From: Treponema sp.
GTDB lineage: Bacteria; Spirochaetota; Spirochaetia; Treponematales; Treponemataceae
Assembly: GCA_017935745.1 (NCBI GenBank)
Contig: JAGBGX010000020.1
Span: 1-64,000 of the forward strand
Direction: 5' to 3'
Length of the DNA: 64,000 bases
Positions 8,038 to 16,318 of the stretch are shown piece after piece (within the stretch, counting starts at the first letter, position 1; each line of letters begins with the position of its first letter). The position numbers and the translations under genes are program-made. The notes under the pieces were generated by a model that worked only from the letters and a program-made list of their open reading frames with translations, was not told where the DNA came from and did not search any database.

Positions 8038-9240
8038 ATGCTGTTTTTACATACGAGCGACTGGCATCTGGGAAAATCGCTGTATGAAACGTCCTTGCTG
8101 GAAGACCAGCGCTTTTTTCTTGGCCAGCTGACTGAGCATATGCAGAGGCAGGAAGAAAGCGGGGAGCCGTATTCTGCGCTGATTGTTGCCGGGGATATCT
8201 ATGACAAGGCGGTTCCCGGTCCGGAGGCAGTTTCCCTGCTGAGCAGTTTTTTGTCTGAAGTAAAATGCACATTTCCGCGCCTGCATGTCTTTTTGATTCC
8301 GGGAAACCATGACAGTGCCGCGCGCCTTTCCTTTGCTGCTGACATTCTTGCAAGCCAGAACATTCATATTGCCGCGGATGCCCGGCGGTGCGATATTCCC
8401 GTTATTGTAGAAAGCAACGGTGAGCGTGCCGCAGTGTATCAGATTCCGTTTCTGACTCCGCTCTGCCTTTCTTCTTCCTCGGGTGCAATGCTGCGCCGTC
8501 AGGACGAGCTTGCCGGGGAAGCGTGTGAGCGGATTCTGGCGCGTCACCGGGAGCAGTTCGGGAATCTTCCGTGTGTTGCGGCTGCGCACCTGTTCACTGA
8601 CGGAAGCGGCATCGAGCTTTCCGGCTCTGAATCAGGCTTTGCGGGAAATGTGGAGAAAGTGAGCGTCAGCCATTTCCGCGGGTTTGATTACGTTGCGCTC
8701 GGCCATATCCACAGAAAGCAGTCCTGCGGAAGCAGCTCCGTATGGTATTCAGGCTCTCCGCTGCCGTACAGCTTCGGCGAGCAGAATGACAAGTCCGTTC
8801 TGCGGGTTTCTGTTTCAGCGGGGCATGCTGAAGTGGAGCCGGTGGGCATCCGTCCGCTTCATCCGCTTGTGCGCCTTGAAGGAACATTTGATTCGTTTTT
8901 GAATGCAGCTGTCTCTGATGCTGTCAGGAACAGCTATGTTGAAATTGTCTGCACCGATGGCCTTGAGCACGAGCACCCTGCGGAACTGCTGCGCCCGCGG
9001 TTTGCGAATCTGCTTTCGTTCAGAATGAAGCGGCCTGAAGGAGAAGGACTGAACAGAACGATTGAAGAGCGCAGGAAAGTTGTAGAGAACCTTGCAGCTG
9101 ACGATTACGGCGTGGCGTTTGAGCTGTTTATGAAAGAACTGTACGGGGACAGCGGCGAGCTGGATTCACAGCTGTACAAGGACGAAAAGGCTCTGTTTGA
9201 GCAGATAGCGCGTGAAGCCGTCCTGGAGGAATTGAAGTGA
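8038..9240 (+). CDS. sbcD: Nuclease SbcCD subunit D
   Basis: 400 aa Mre11-type calcineurin-like phosphoesterase, the nuclease subunit that with SbcC opens DNA hairpins and trims blocked ends. Metal-binding motifs are in order: D8 and H10 in SDWHLGK, G52-D53, GNHD at 89-92, a His in AAHLF, and GHIH at 222-225. ATG 8038 is chosen because the product then begins MLFLHTSDWHLGK like its homologues; no good ribosome site precedes it, consistent with the leaderless promoter. The stop overlaps the GTG of sbcC. A hairpin nuclease is notable in a genome region so rich in palindromic repeats (inference). Confidence 0.95.
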   Translation: MLFLHTSDWHLGKSLYETSLLEDQRFFLGQLTEHMQRQEESGEPYSALIVAGDIYDKAVPGPEAVSLLSSFLSEVKCTFPRLHVFLIPGNHDSAARLSFAADILASQNIHIAADARRCDIPVIVESNGERAAVYQIPFLTPLCLSSSSGAMLRRQDELAGEACERILARHREQFGNLPCVAAAHLFTDGSGIELSGSESGFAGNVEKVSVSHFRGFDYVALGHIHRKQSCGSSSVWYSGSPLPYSFGEQNDKSVLRVSVSAGHAEVEPVGIRPLHPLVRLEGTFDSFLNAAVSDAVRNSYVEIVCTDGLEHEHPAELLRPRFANLLSFRMKRPEGEGLNRTIEERRKVVENLAADDYGVAFELFMKELYGDSGELDSQLYKDEKALFEQIAREAVLEELK

Positions 9241-12200
9241 GGCCGCTTTCAGTCCGCATGAAATACTTTGGGCCGTTCAAGGATGAATCGGCGGATTTCC
9301 GCACGCTCGGCGAGCTGTTCCTTTTGTGCGGTGACACCGGGGCAGGAAAAACGTCAGTGTTTGACGCCATGTCATACGCGCTGTACGGCCAGCTTCTGGG
9401 TGCGCGCAAGGGAAAGGCAAAGGACTTTGTCTCAAAGTTTGCTCCTGCGGGCGCGGAATCTTCCGTGGAATTTGAATTTGAAGCGCAGGGCGGGCAGTAC
9501 CGGGTGTTCAGAACGCTTCCGTATACATACCTGACCCGCAGCAAAAAGCTTGACGAAAAAGATTCTTCCGTTTCGCTTGAGCAGTGGAATGCAAAGCAGG
9601 GCTGCTACCAGCGCATTGAAGGGCTGAAAGGCGACATAGACAGAAAGATTGAAGCTCTGCTCGGCCTCTCTTTTGTTCAGTTTACAAAAGTGGTGATTCT
9701 TCCGCAGGGAGACTTTGCAAATTTCCTGAAGGCAAAATCGAAGGAAAAGACGGAAATTTTACGGAAGCTGTTTCCTGTTGAACAGTATGAAAAAATTGCT
9801 GCGGCTGTAAAGGAAAAGGCTGCCCTGGCTGCGGCTGAGCTTGAAGAGAACGAGCGGAACATACGCGGGCTTTCTTCCGGGATGAGCGCCGATGAATTCA
9901 AGGAGCGGATTGCGAAGCTTGAGCGGACTATTGCAGCTGCAAAGGAGCGCCGTCAGGCTGTTCAGGAAAAACGCGAAAAACTGATTGCAGAAAAAAATTC
10001 TGCGGAACAAAGGCTCACTGATGCTGTCATGCTGGAGCGCACACTCAGCGAGCTGAACGGACTCAGGCTGGAAGAAGCAGCTGTTTCTGAGCTGGAGAAT
10101 CATCTTGCGCTTTCCAAGGAAGCTGCCTTTCTTGCTCCGTACATTGAAAACAAGGAGCGGCGCGAAAAAGAGCGGAAGGTTCAGCACGAAAAAAGCATCT
10201 TTTTTTCTGAAGAAACGGCGCGGCTGAAAACGCAGCTGGAGCTTCTTGAAGAAAAATCAGAGCAAATGCTCAGGGCGGAATCAGATCTTTCTGCCCTAAA
10301 AATCCGGCTGGAAAAGCTGAATGCTGCGCAGTCTGTTTTGCAGAGCGTTTCTGAGGCTGAAAAAAAATATGCTGATGCGCTGGAGCTGAAAAAAGAAGCC
10401 GAAGCTGCGCTTGTCACAGCGGATAAAGAATGCGTGTCAAAGCTCAGGGAGATTCGGGAGACAGCTTCTGAGTATGTGCAGGCGCAGGAGCTTTCAGACA
10501 GCTTTGAAATTGTTCAGGCTCTTCTGCACTTGCAGCATGAAGCGCAGGCGGACTGTTCTGCTGCCGCCCGGGAACGTGAAAAGTCTGAAAAATACAGCTC
10601 TCTGCGCGGCCGTCAGAGCGAAGGAAATCTCCGCCGTGAATCGTGCGAAGATGCTGTTCGTCAGGAAAAAAAACAGTCGGAAGGAATCAGTGCTATTATT
10701 GCGGACATGGAGCGCCGCAAGCGGCTTCAGGAAGAAAACAGCTGCGCGCTTATGCTTGTTCCGCTTTTAAAGGACGGAATGCCTTGTCCTGTCTGCGGTT
10801 CTTATGAGCATCCGTCTCCTGCTCGCCCTCTGGAAGAATCCCTGAGCCTTGACGAACAGATTGCCGTTCAAAAAAAAGCGCTGGAAAGCTCTCAGGAAAA
10901 AACACAGGAGCTTCTGTCTGAGCTGTCTGCCTTGCAGGAACGGCTTGCGTTCCTTGAAAATTCGCTGCGGGAGATTGAGCAGGACGGAATGCCAGCAGGC
11001 CTTGAGCAGGCAGAGCGCGCCTTGGCGGAAGCGGAACGCCGGAGTGAACAGATTGATGCCGCGGTCATTGCGTGCTCAGCTTTTCAGAAGCAGCTGAAAA
11101 GTCTTCAGCTGCACAAGGAAGAATGCGCTCTTGCGCTTCAGGAAGCTGAAAAAAACTGCGCTTCACAGAGCTCCGGGCTTGAGGCGTGCCGGAAGCAGCT
11201 TGAGCAGCAGGAAGCATGTGAATTCAGCTGTGAAGAGATTCAGCGTGAAGTGCGCCGGATCCGCGCCCAGATTGCAGACAGCGGACAGGAAATTCAGGAG
11301 TTCAAGGAAAGCCTGAGCCGCGCGCAAGTGCAGGGAGCAAGGGCGGAAGCATCAGCTGAAGAAGCAGCCCGGTCTCTTGACAGCGCGCAGAAGCAGTATG
11401 AAGAGGCTGTCTCCCAGCTGAAAGAAAAACTGTCCCGCACTTCCTTTTCTTCGGCGGAGGAAGCCGGCCGCCACATCATGACATCCCGGGAAACGCAGGA
11501 AGCGCAGAGCCGGATAGAAGCGTTTCATGAGCGTATTGCGTTTTTGCAGACGCAGGCGGATCTTCTTGGCAAAAAAAGCATGCAGGACCGCCATATAATA
11601 GAAGATGAGATTGCAGAAAAAAACAAGCTCCTGGAGCAGCTGTCTGCTGACTATGAAACGGAAGACGCCTCTGTTTCCATGCTGTTGAAAGAAAAAAGCG
11701 AAGCGGAGCTGACGCTTGCCCGGCTGAGCAGCCTTCTGGAAGCGCATGAAAGCCTTTCAAAACGGAATGAGCCGCTTGCAAAGCTTGACCGGGACGTGAG
11801 CGGCCACAATCCCAAGATGATAAAGCTTGACACATGGTTCCTCGGCATTTACTTTTCAGATGTGATCCGGGCGGCAAACAGCTATCTGCTGAAAATTTCA
11901 GCCCAGCGGTACGAATTCAAGCTGAACACTGAGCGTTCCGGCGGTGTGCAGATGCTCGGGCTTGATCTTCTTGTGCATGACTACCAGAACGGCCATGACC
12001 GCGACACTTCCACGCTCAGCGGCGGAGAAACATTCATAGCTTCTGTCAGCCTTGCGCTCGGGCTTACAGAAGTGATAAACAGCCGCAGCCGTCCGCTTGA
12101 GTCCCTTTTTATTGACGAGGGATTCGGTTCCCTTGACCGCAGCTCGCTTGACATGGCAGTGGGCGTGCTTCAGGACGTGGGCGGACACAAGACAGTCGGA

Positions 12201-12293
12201 ATTATTTCGCATATTGAAGAGCTGAAGTCCGCTGTTCCGTCTCATATCGAAGTTATCAAGCGCCCGGACGGCTCGCACATCATTCAGAACTGA
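9237..12293 (+). CDS. sbcC: Nuclease SbcCD subunit C (SMC-like ATPase)
   Basis: 1018 aa Rad50-type ATPase. Walker A GDTGAGKT at residues 32-39; long coiled coils from about 180 to 510 and 540 to 840; zinc hook CPVC at 517-520 at the coil apex; ABC signature LSGGE at 927-931; Walker B Asp960-Glu961 in FIDEGFGSLD. GTG start at 9237 overlaps the sbcD stop (GTGA), indicating translational coupling. It drives ATP-dependent processing of DNA ends and hairpins with SbcD. Full length and intact. Confidence 0.95.
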   Translation: MRPLSVRMKYFGPFKDESADFRTLGELFLLCGDTGAGKTSVFDAMSYALYGQLLGARKGKAKDFVSKFAPAGAESSVEFEFEAQGGQYRVFRTLPYTYLTRSKKLDEKDSSVSLEQWNAKQGCYQRIEGLKGDIDRKIEALLGLSFVQFTKVVILPQGDFANFLKAKSKEKTEILRKLFPVEQYEKIAAAVKEKAALAAAELEENERNIRGLSSGMSADEFKERIAKLERTIAAAKERRQAVQEKREKLIAEKNSAEQRLTDAVMLERTLSELNGLRLEEAAVSELENHLALSKEAAFLAPYIENKERREKERKVQHEKSIFFSEETARLKTQLELLEEKSEQMLRAESDLSALKIRLEKLNAAQSVLQSVSEAEKKYADALELKKEAEAALVTADKECVSKLREIRETASEYVQAQELSDSFEIVQALLHLQHEAQADCSAAAREREKSEKYSSLRGRQSEGNLRRESCEDAVRQEKKQSEGISAIIADMERRKRLQEENSCALMLVPLLKDGMPCPVCGSYEHPSPARPLEESLSLDEQIAVQKKALESSQEKTQELLSELSALQERLAFLENSLREIEQDGMPAGLEQAERALAEAERRSEQIDAAVIACSAFQKQLKSLQLHKEECALALQEAEKNCASQSSGLEACRKQLEQQEACEFSCEEIQREVRRIRAQIADSGQEIQEFKESLSRAQVQGARAEASAEEAARSLDSAQKQYEEAVSQLKEKLSRTSFSSAEEAGRHIMTSRETQEAQSRIEAFHERIAFLQTQADLLGKKSMQDRHIIEDEIAEKNKLLEQLSADYETEDASVSMLLKEKSEAELTLARLSSLLEAHESLSKRNEPLAKLDRDVSGHNPKMIKLDTWFLGIYFSDVIRAANSYLLKISAQRYEFKLNTERSGGVQMLGLDLLVHDYQNGHDRDTSTLSGGETFIASVSLALGLTEVINSRSRPLESLFIDEGFGSLDRSSLDMAVGVLQDVGGHKTVGIISHIEELKSAVPSHIEVIKRPDGSHIIQN

Positions 12294-12389
12294 ATCTGCT
12301 GCGCTGCTTTTGCCGGAATGCAGTCCGCTGCGTGCATCCCCGTCCGCGCAGGGCATGAATCCGTTCATACAAATTTCACGTGCGGTTAC

Positions 12390-12418
12390 TTTTCAAACTG
12401 CTGAATTTCATTTATACT
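12390..12418 (+). promoter_or_regulatory. Candidate gdhA promoter
   Basis: TTTTCA (12390-12395), 17-base spacer, TATACT (12413-12418). The -35 is weak and the -10 strong. Confidence 0.45.
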
Positions 12419-12486
12419 GAATAGATTCCTTTTGATTCGTGCGGAAGCACAGTCAAAGTCAAAGGAAATCAGGAGTTATATCAATT

Positions 12487-13842
12487 ATGGAATACACTAT
12501 TAAAAACGCTTACTGCAAGCGCGTGTGGGATGACATTTCTGCCCGCTATGCTGATCAGGGGCATTTTCTTCAGGCTGCCGGACTTGTCCTTGAGGCGATT
12601 TCGCCTGCTGTAGACAAGATGCCCGGACTGGAAACATATGCAGTTCTGGAGCGGTTTGTTGAGCCTGAACGGATTGTGATGTTCCGTGTTCCGTGGACAG
12701 ACGATAATGGAAAACCGCACGTAAACCGCGGATTCCGCGTCCAGTTCAATTCTGCAATCGGACCGTACAAGGGCGGACTCCGCTTTTCTCCTGAAGTCGG
12801 ACTTGACGTCCTCAAATTCCTGGGCTTTGAGCAGGTTCTCAAGAATTCGCTCACAACGCTTCCCATGGGCGGCGGAAAAGGCGGCTCTGACTTTGACGGG
12901 CACGGAAAGTCTGATGCTGAAATCATGCGCTTCTGCCAGTCGTTTATAACGGAGCTGTACCGCCATATCGGGGCGGACACTGATGTTCCTGCCGGAGACA
13001 AGGGAGTCGGCGGAAAGGAAGTTGCCTACATGTTCGGGCAGTACAAGCGCATCACGAACCAGTACACCGGCGTTCTCACGGGAAAAGGGCTTTCATTCGG
13101 AGGCTCCCTTGCGCGCACTGAGGCAACCGGCTATGGGCTTGTGTACTTTGTGGAGTGCATGCTTGCAAAGAAAGGCCAGGACTTCAAGGGAAAGACCGTG
13201 ATTATTTCCGGGGACGGAAATGTTGCCCAGTATGCCGCAGAAAAACTGATTCAGCTCGGCGGAAAGCCAGTTACGCTGTCTGATTCAACAGGATATATTC
13301 TTGACGAAGACGGAATCACGCAGGAAAAGCTTGAGTATGTAAAGGAATTCCGCGCGCGCCGTGAAAAGGTCGATGCGTATGTAAAGAAATATCCGGGCGC
13401 AAAATTCTTCAAGGGCGAAAAGCCGTGGGGCGTGAAGGCTGACATTGCGCTTCCGTGCGCCACTCAGGACGAAATTTACCTTGAGGATGCGCAGAAGCTC
13501 GTTGCCAACGGCTGCAAGCTTGTTGCGGAAGGCGCGAATATGCCGACACGTGCAGAAGCAATCAAGTACTTCCAGGAGCACAAGGTTCTGTTTGCCCCGG
13601 GAAAAGCTGCAAATGCCGGCGGTGTCGCAGTTTCCGGCCTTGAAATGAGCCAGAATTCCGAGCGTCTTTCTTGGACGTTTGAAGAAGTTGACTCAAAGCT
13701 CAAGCAGATTATGGTGAACATTCACGACAATGCATATAATACGGCAAAAGAGTACGCTGAAGAGGGCGACTATGTGGCCGGTTCAAACATTGCCGGATTT
13801 GTCAAGGTTGCCAATGCGATGATGGCTCAGGGCTTAGTCTGA
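12487..13842 (+). CDS. gdhA: Glutamate dehydrogenase (probably NADP-specific)
   Basis: 451 aa hexameric-type enzyme converting 2-oxoglutarate and ammonium to glutamate. Substrate region GGLRFSPEVGLDVLKFLGFE; Lys131 in MGGGKGGSDFD; catalytic Asp171 in VPAGDKGVGGKE; nucleotide-binding ISGDGNVAQYAA. Length and the SDFDGHGKSDAEIMRFCQSF block fit the bacterial NADP biosynthetic subgroup; coenzyme preference is inferred. AGGAG at 12471-12475 supports ATG 12487 rather than an upstream start at 12439. With the glutamine synthetases and the Amt-PII gene in this window it completes the ammonium-assimilation set. No terminator or hexaloop leader is visible in front of this gene. Confidence 0.93.
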   Translation: MEYTIKNAYCKRVWDDISARYADQGHFLQAAGLVLEAISPAVDKMPGLETYAVLERFVEPERIVMFRVPWTDDNGKPHVNRGFRVQFNSAIGPYKGGLRFSPEVGLDVLKFLGFEQVLKNSLTTLPMGGGKGGSDFDGHGKSDAEIMRFCQSFITELYRHIGADTDVPAGDKGVGGKEVAYMFGQYKRITNQYTGVLTGKGLSFGGSLARTEATGYGLVYFVECMLAKKGQDFKGKTVIISGDGNVAQYAAEKLIQLGGKPVTLSDSTGYILDEDGITQEKLEYVKEFRARREKVDAYVKKYPGAKFFKGEKPWGVKADIALPCATQDEIYLEDAQKLVANGCKLVAEGANMPTRAEAIKYFQEHKVLFAPGKAANAGGVAVSGLEMSQNSERLSWTFEEVDSKLKQIMVNIHDNAYNTAKEYAEEGDYVAGSNIAGFVKVANAMMAQGLV

Positions 13843-13872
13843 AAAACAGAGTGTTCCAACCTTAGAGAGTAA

Positions 13873-13926
13873 CAGCGCGCTGTCATGCCGGATGAAAAGC
13901 GCATTCCGGCCGGATGCGCGCTGTTA
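13873..13926. repeat. Inverted repeat between gdhA and eda
   Basis: AACAGCGCGC (13873-13882) and GCGCGCTGTT (13917-13926) are perfect inverted arms. The right arm lies in the last codons of eda. It could fold as a convergent-gene terminator, but the T content after it is low. Confidence 0.4.
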
Positions 13927-14557
13927 TTTCCTGGCACCGCTCTTCTATTTCCCGCCATTTCTTTTCAGCAGCCAGGCTTTCCGGGCACATCCAGCTTCCT
14001 CCGACTGCGCCCGTGTTCCTGCATGAAAGGTAGCTTTCAAAGTTGCTTCCGTTGATTCCGCCTGTGGGCAGAAATGAAACCTGCGGAAACGGTCCCGCCA
14101 GAGCTTTCAAAAGCCTTGTTCCGCCGCACACTTCCGCCGGAAACAGCTTCAGGAACGTAAGGCCGAATTCCAGCGCATGCTCAATCTCGCTTGGCGTGCA
14201 GACCCCTGGAACAATCGGGACGCCGCGCTTCAGGCACCATTCCACTGTCTTGCTGTTAAAGCCCGGCGACACAAGGAACTGCGCTCCGGCCTGCTCTGCA
14301 AGGCTCGCTGTTCCTGCGTTCAGCACTGTTCCGGCTCCGACAGTAAGTCCGGGGCAGCTGCGCCGGACAGCGGAAATGCACTGCGCGATTTTTTCGTATC
14401 CTTTGCTTCCTTCCGCTGTCCTGAACGTGATTTCCAGCGCGCTCATTCCGCCGTTCTGAAGCGATTTTGCAAGATCTATGGCAGCCTGCTCTTCGCTGAC
14501 TGTGGCCACCGGAATGATTCTGGCATCCCGTATTTTTTTTTCAGCTTCCTCAAACAT
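13883..14557 (-). CDS. eda: 2-dehydro-3-deoxy-phosphogluconate aldolase (KDPG/KHG aldolase)
   Basis: 224 aa class I aldolase cleaving KDPG to pyruvate and glyceraldehyde 3-phosphate, the last step of Entner-Doudoroff or hexuronate breakdown. Catalytic residues are visible: Glu42 and Arg46 in LEITFRT, Schiff-base Lys137 in FLKLFPAE. Full length for the family (about 210 aa). No KDPG-forming enzyme is in the window. It is divergent from a LacI-type gene, with a possible operator in the shared gap, so that regulator may control it. Confidence 0.9.
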   Translation of the reverse strand: MFEEAEKKIRDARIIPVATVSEEQAAIDLAKSLQNGGMSALEITFRTAEGSKGYEKIAQCISAVRRSCPGLTVGAGTVLNAGTASLAEQAGAQFLVSPGFNSKTVEWCLKRGVPIVPGVCTPSEIEHALEFGLTFLKLFPAEVCGGTRLLKALAGPFPQVSFLPTGGINGSNFESYLSCRNTGAVGGSWMCPESLAAEKKWREIEERCQEITARIRPECAFHPA

Positions 14558-14608
14558 GGCTTCAGTCTGTCATAAAAAGGGCATTAGCGCAACTGTTTCC
14601 TGAGGCTG

Positions 14609-14622
14609 TGGAAACGTTATGA
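14609..14622. promoter_or_regulatory. Possible LacI-family operator between eda and the regulator
   Basis: TGGAAACGTTATGA has the central ACGT and A/T-flanked imperfect dyad common in LacI-family operators. It lies between the eda start and the regulator promoter. One site only, so weak. Confidence 0.3.
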
Positions 14623-14661
14623 TATTTGTATGATTTTTTTGCGTTGAAATAAAAAAAAAGT

Positions 14662-14690
14662 TTGACAAATAAAATCATCACGTGTATACT
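14662..14690 (+). promoter_or_regulatory. Promoter of the LacI-type regulator
   Basis: Near-consensus TTGACA (14662-14667), 17-base spacer, TATACT (14685-14690). Confidence 0.8.
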
Positions 14691-14780
14691 ATTCGTGTTG
14701 AGCAACCGATTTTTCTTGTCTATTAAAAGATGTTGGTGTACACTAAATATACCGTACATGGCAATGAGCCGGGTGTTTTT

Positions 14781-15785
14781 ATGGAAAGGGCTGCTTCTGT
14801 TGTAACGATTTCGGATATTGCTCAGGAACTTGGCGTTTCCAAGTCTACGGTGTCCCGCGTCATAAACTGCAAGGGGCGCATCGGCGCTGAAACGCGCCGC
14901 CGTGTCATGGAAAAGGTGAAGTCCTATAACTATATTCCGAACCAGATGGCAAAAGGGCTTGTTCTGCGGCGGACATTTAATGTGGGCGTTGTGATTCCGA
15001 GGGATGCTGACAAGGGGGACATTCCTTTTTTTCAGAACTGCCTTGTAGGAATTTCGGAGTCGGCGTACTGGCTGGGCTATGATGCGCTGGCTATTGTGCA
15101 GGGAGGCGGAGACATAACTCCGCTGCGCCGCGCGGTGACGAACAGAAAGATTGACGGAGTGATTTTGACCCGGCTTGAAGAGCAGGATGAATCGATTCCG
15201 TTTTTAAAGCGGGAAGGGCTGCCGTTTGTTGTTGTCGGCACTTCCGCTGATGAGGATTTTTGCCAGATTGACAGCGACCAGGTTTCAGGCTGTTGTGACA
15301 TGACAAAATTTATGATAAGCAAGGGATGCAGAAACGTGGCGGTTCTTGCAGGAAGCAGGAAGCACCGGGTGAATGCTTTCCGGTTTGAAGGGTTTTGCAG
15401 GGCGTTTGAGCAGTCCGGGCTTTCCATTGACGGCTGTACCGTTCAGTGGGATGTGGAAAGCTTTGAGTCGCTTTCGCTGGTTCTTCCTGAAGTGATGAAG
15501 AAGAATCCGCAGTGCCTTGTATGTCTGGATGATGCCGTCTGCGTGTATGTGCTCAAATGGCTGAAAATGAATGAGTATGAAGTTCCTGCTGACATTCAGG
15601 TGATTTCATTTTATGACAACCCCGTGCTGGAGAACAATATGCCTCCTGTTACGGCTCTTGATGTAAACGTTTCAAATTTGACTGCAAAAGCGAGCAGTCT
15701 GCTTGTTGATATGATTGAAGGGAAGTCTGTTCCCCGTCATACAAAAGTGAGCTATGAAATGAAAATACGGGAATCTTTCCGCTAG
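14781..15785 (+). CDS. LacI-family transcriptional regulator
   Basis: 334 aa. N-terminal helix-turn-helix ISDIAQELGVSKSTVSRVIN followed by the hinge-helix region ending NQMAKGL. The rest is a periplasmic-binding-protein-like sensor domain (VGVVIPRD, GVILTR, ISFYDNP). ATG 14781 gives the usual N-terminus just before the HTH; an upstream in-frame ATG at 14730 would add 17 unlikely residues. Neither has a strong ribosome site. Upstream lies eda (divergent); downstream are the repeat array and a sugar ABC transporter. Either could be its target. Effector unknown. Confidence 0.88.
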   Translation: MERAASVVTISDIAQELGVSKSTVSRVINCKGRIGAETRRRVMEKVKSYNYIPNQMAKGLVLRRTFNVGVVIPRDADKGDIPFFQNCLVGISESAYWLGYDALAIVQGGGDITPLRRAVTNRKIDGVILTRLEEQDESIPFLKREGLPFVVVGTSADEDFCQIDSDQVSGCCDMTKFMISKGCRNVAVLAGSRKHRVNAFRFEGFCRAFEQSGLSIDGCTVQWDVESFESLSLVLPEVMKKNPQCLVCLDDAVCVYVLKWLKMNEYEVPADIQVISFYDNPVLENNMPPVTALDVNVSNLTAKASSLLVDMIEGKSVPRHTKVSYEMKIRESFR

Positions 15786-15801
15786 AAATGCGGTGGATAT
15801 A

Positions 15802-16276
15802 GACGTTCCTTAAAATTGCACACCGCAGAATGTTTCAACATTCGAGGATGTGCAATTCCGTTCGCGTTAGCAACTTGTTGCGGCGCGAGCATGTAAATAA
15901 GACAGTTTGTTTTGCAAACTGTAAGTTAAAATCAGCAACGCTATTTCAGCTGCTGATTTTAAACGTTCCTTAAAATGTGACACCGCAGGAAGTTTCAACT
16001 TCCGAGGATGACACATTCGTTCGCGTTAGCAACTTGTTGCGGCGCGAACACGTGAACAAGACAGTTTGTTTTGCAAACTGTAAGTTAAAATCAGCAACGC
16101 TATTTCAGCTGCTGATTTTAAACGTTCCTTAAAAATCATCATTGAGCGATTCTTCAGAATCGGGAGATGATGATTTCATGCGCGAGGCAGTGTCTGCCCC
16201 GCGCATACGTTGATAAGACAGTTTCGTAAGAAATTGTAGTTAAAATCAGCAACGCTATTTCAGTTGCTGATTTTAA
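15802..16276 (+). repeat. Tandem array of three four-hairpin repeat units (locus B)
   Basis: Each unit of about 160 bases has four hairpins H1-H4 in fixed order. Unit 1: H1 15816-15855, H2 15860-15890, H3 15902-15922, H4 15926-15962. Unit 2: H1 15974-16017, H2 16019-16049, H3 16061-16081, H4 16085-16121. Unit 3: H1 16134-16175, H2 16178-16206, H3 16218-16237, H4 16240-16276. Linker ACGTTCCTTAAAA precedes H1 in each unit. H1 and H2 arms differ between units but stay complementary, while the H4 loop AACGCTATTTCAG is constant. It fills the gap between the regulator and the sugar-binding protein gene; no ORF or clear promoter is seen inside. Confidence 0.92.
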
Positions 16277-16318
16277 ACAAGGTTGCTTCATTTTTATAGA
16301 AATAGTAAGGAGGACAAA

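Noticed and set aside
12487-13842. ANTAR-type attenuator before gdhA
   Set aside because: No terminator or AANGGN hexaloop hairpin is visible between the TATACT box and the start codon.
15802-16276. Integron attC sites or cassette array
   Set aside because: The hairpins lack the paired RYYYAAC/GTTRRRY core sites in the right places, there is no integrase, and no ORF lies between units.
15802-16276. CRISPR array
   Set aside because: Units are about 160 bases, made entirely of paired hairpins, without unique spacers; no cas genes occur in the window.
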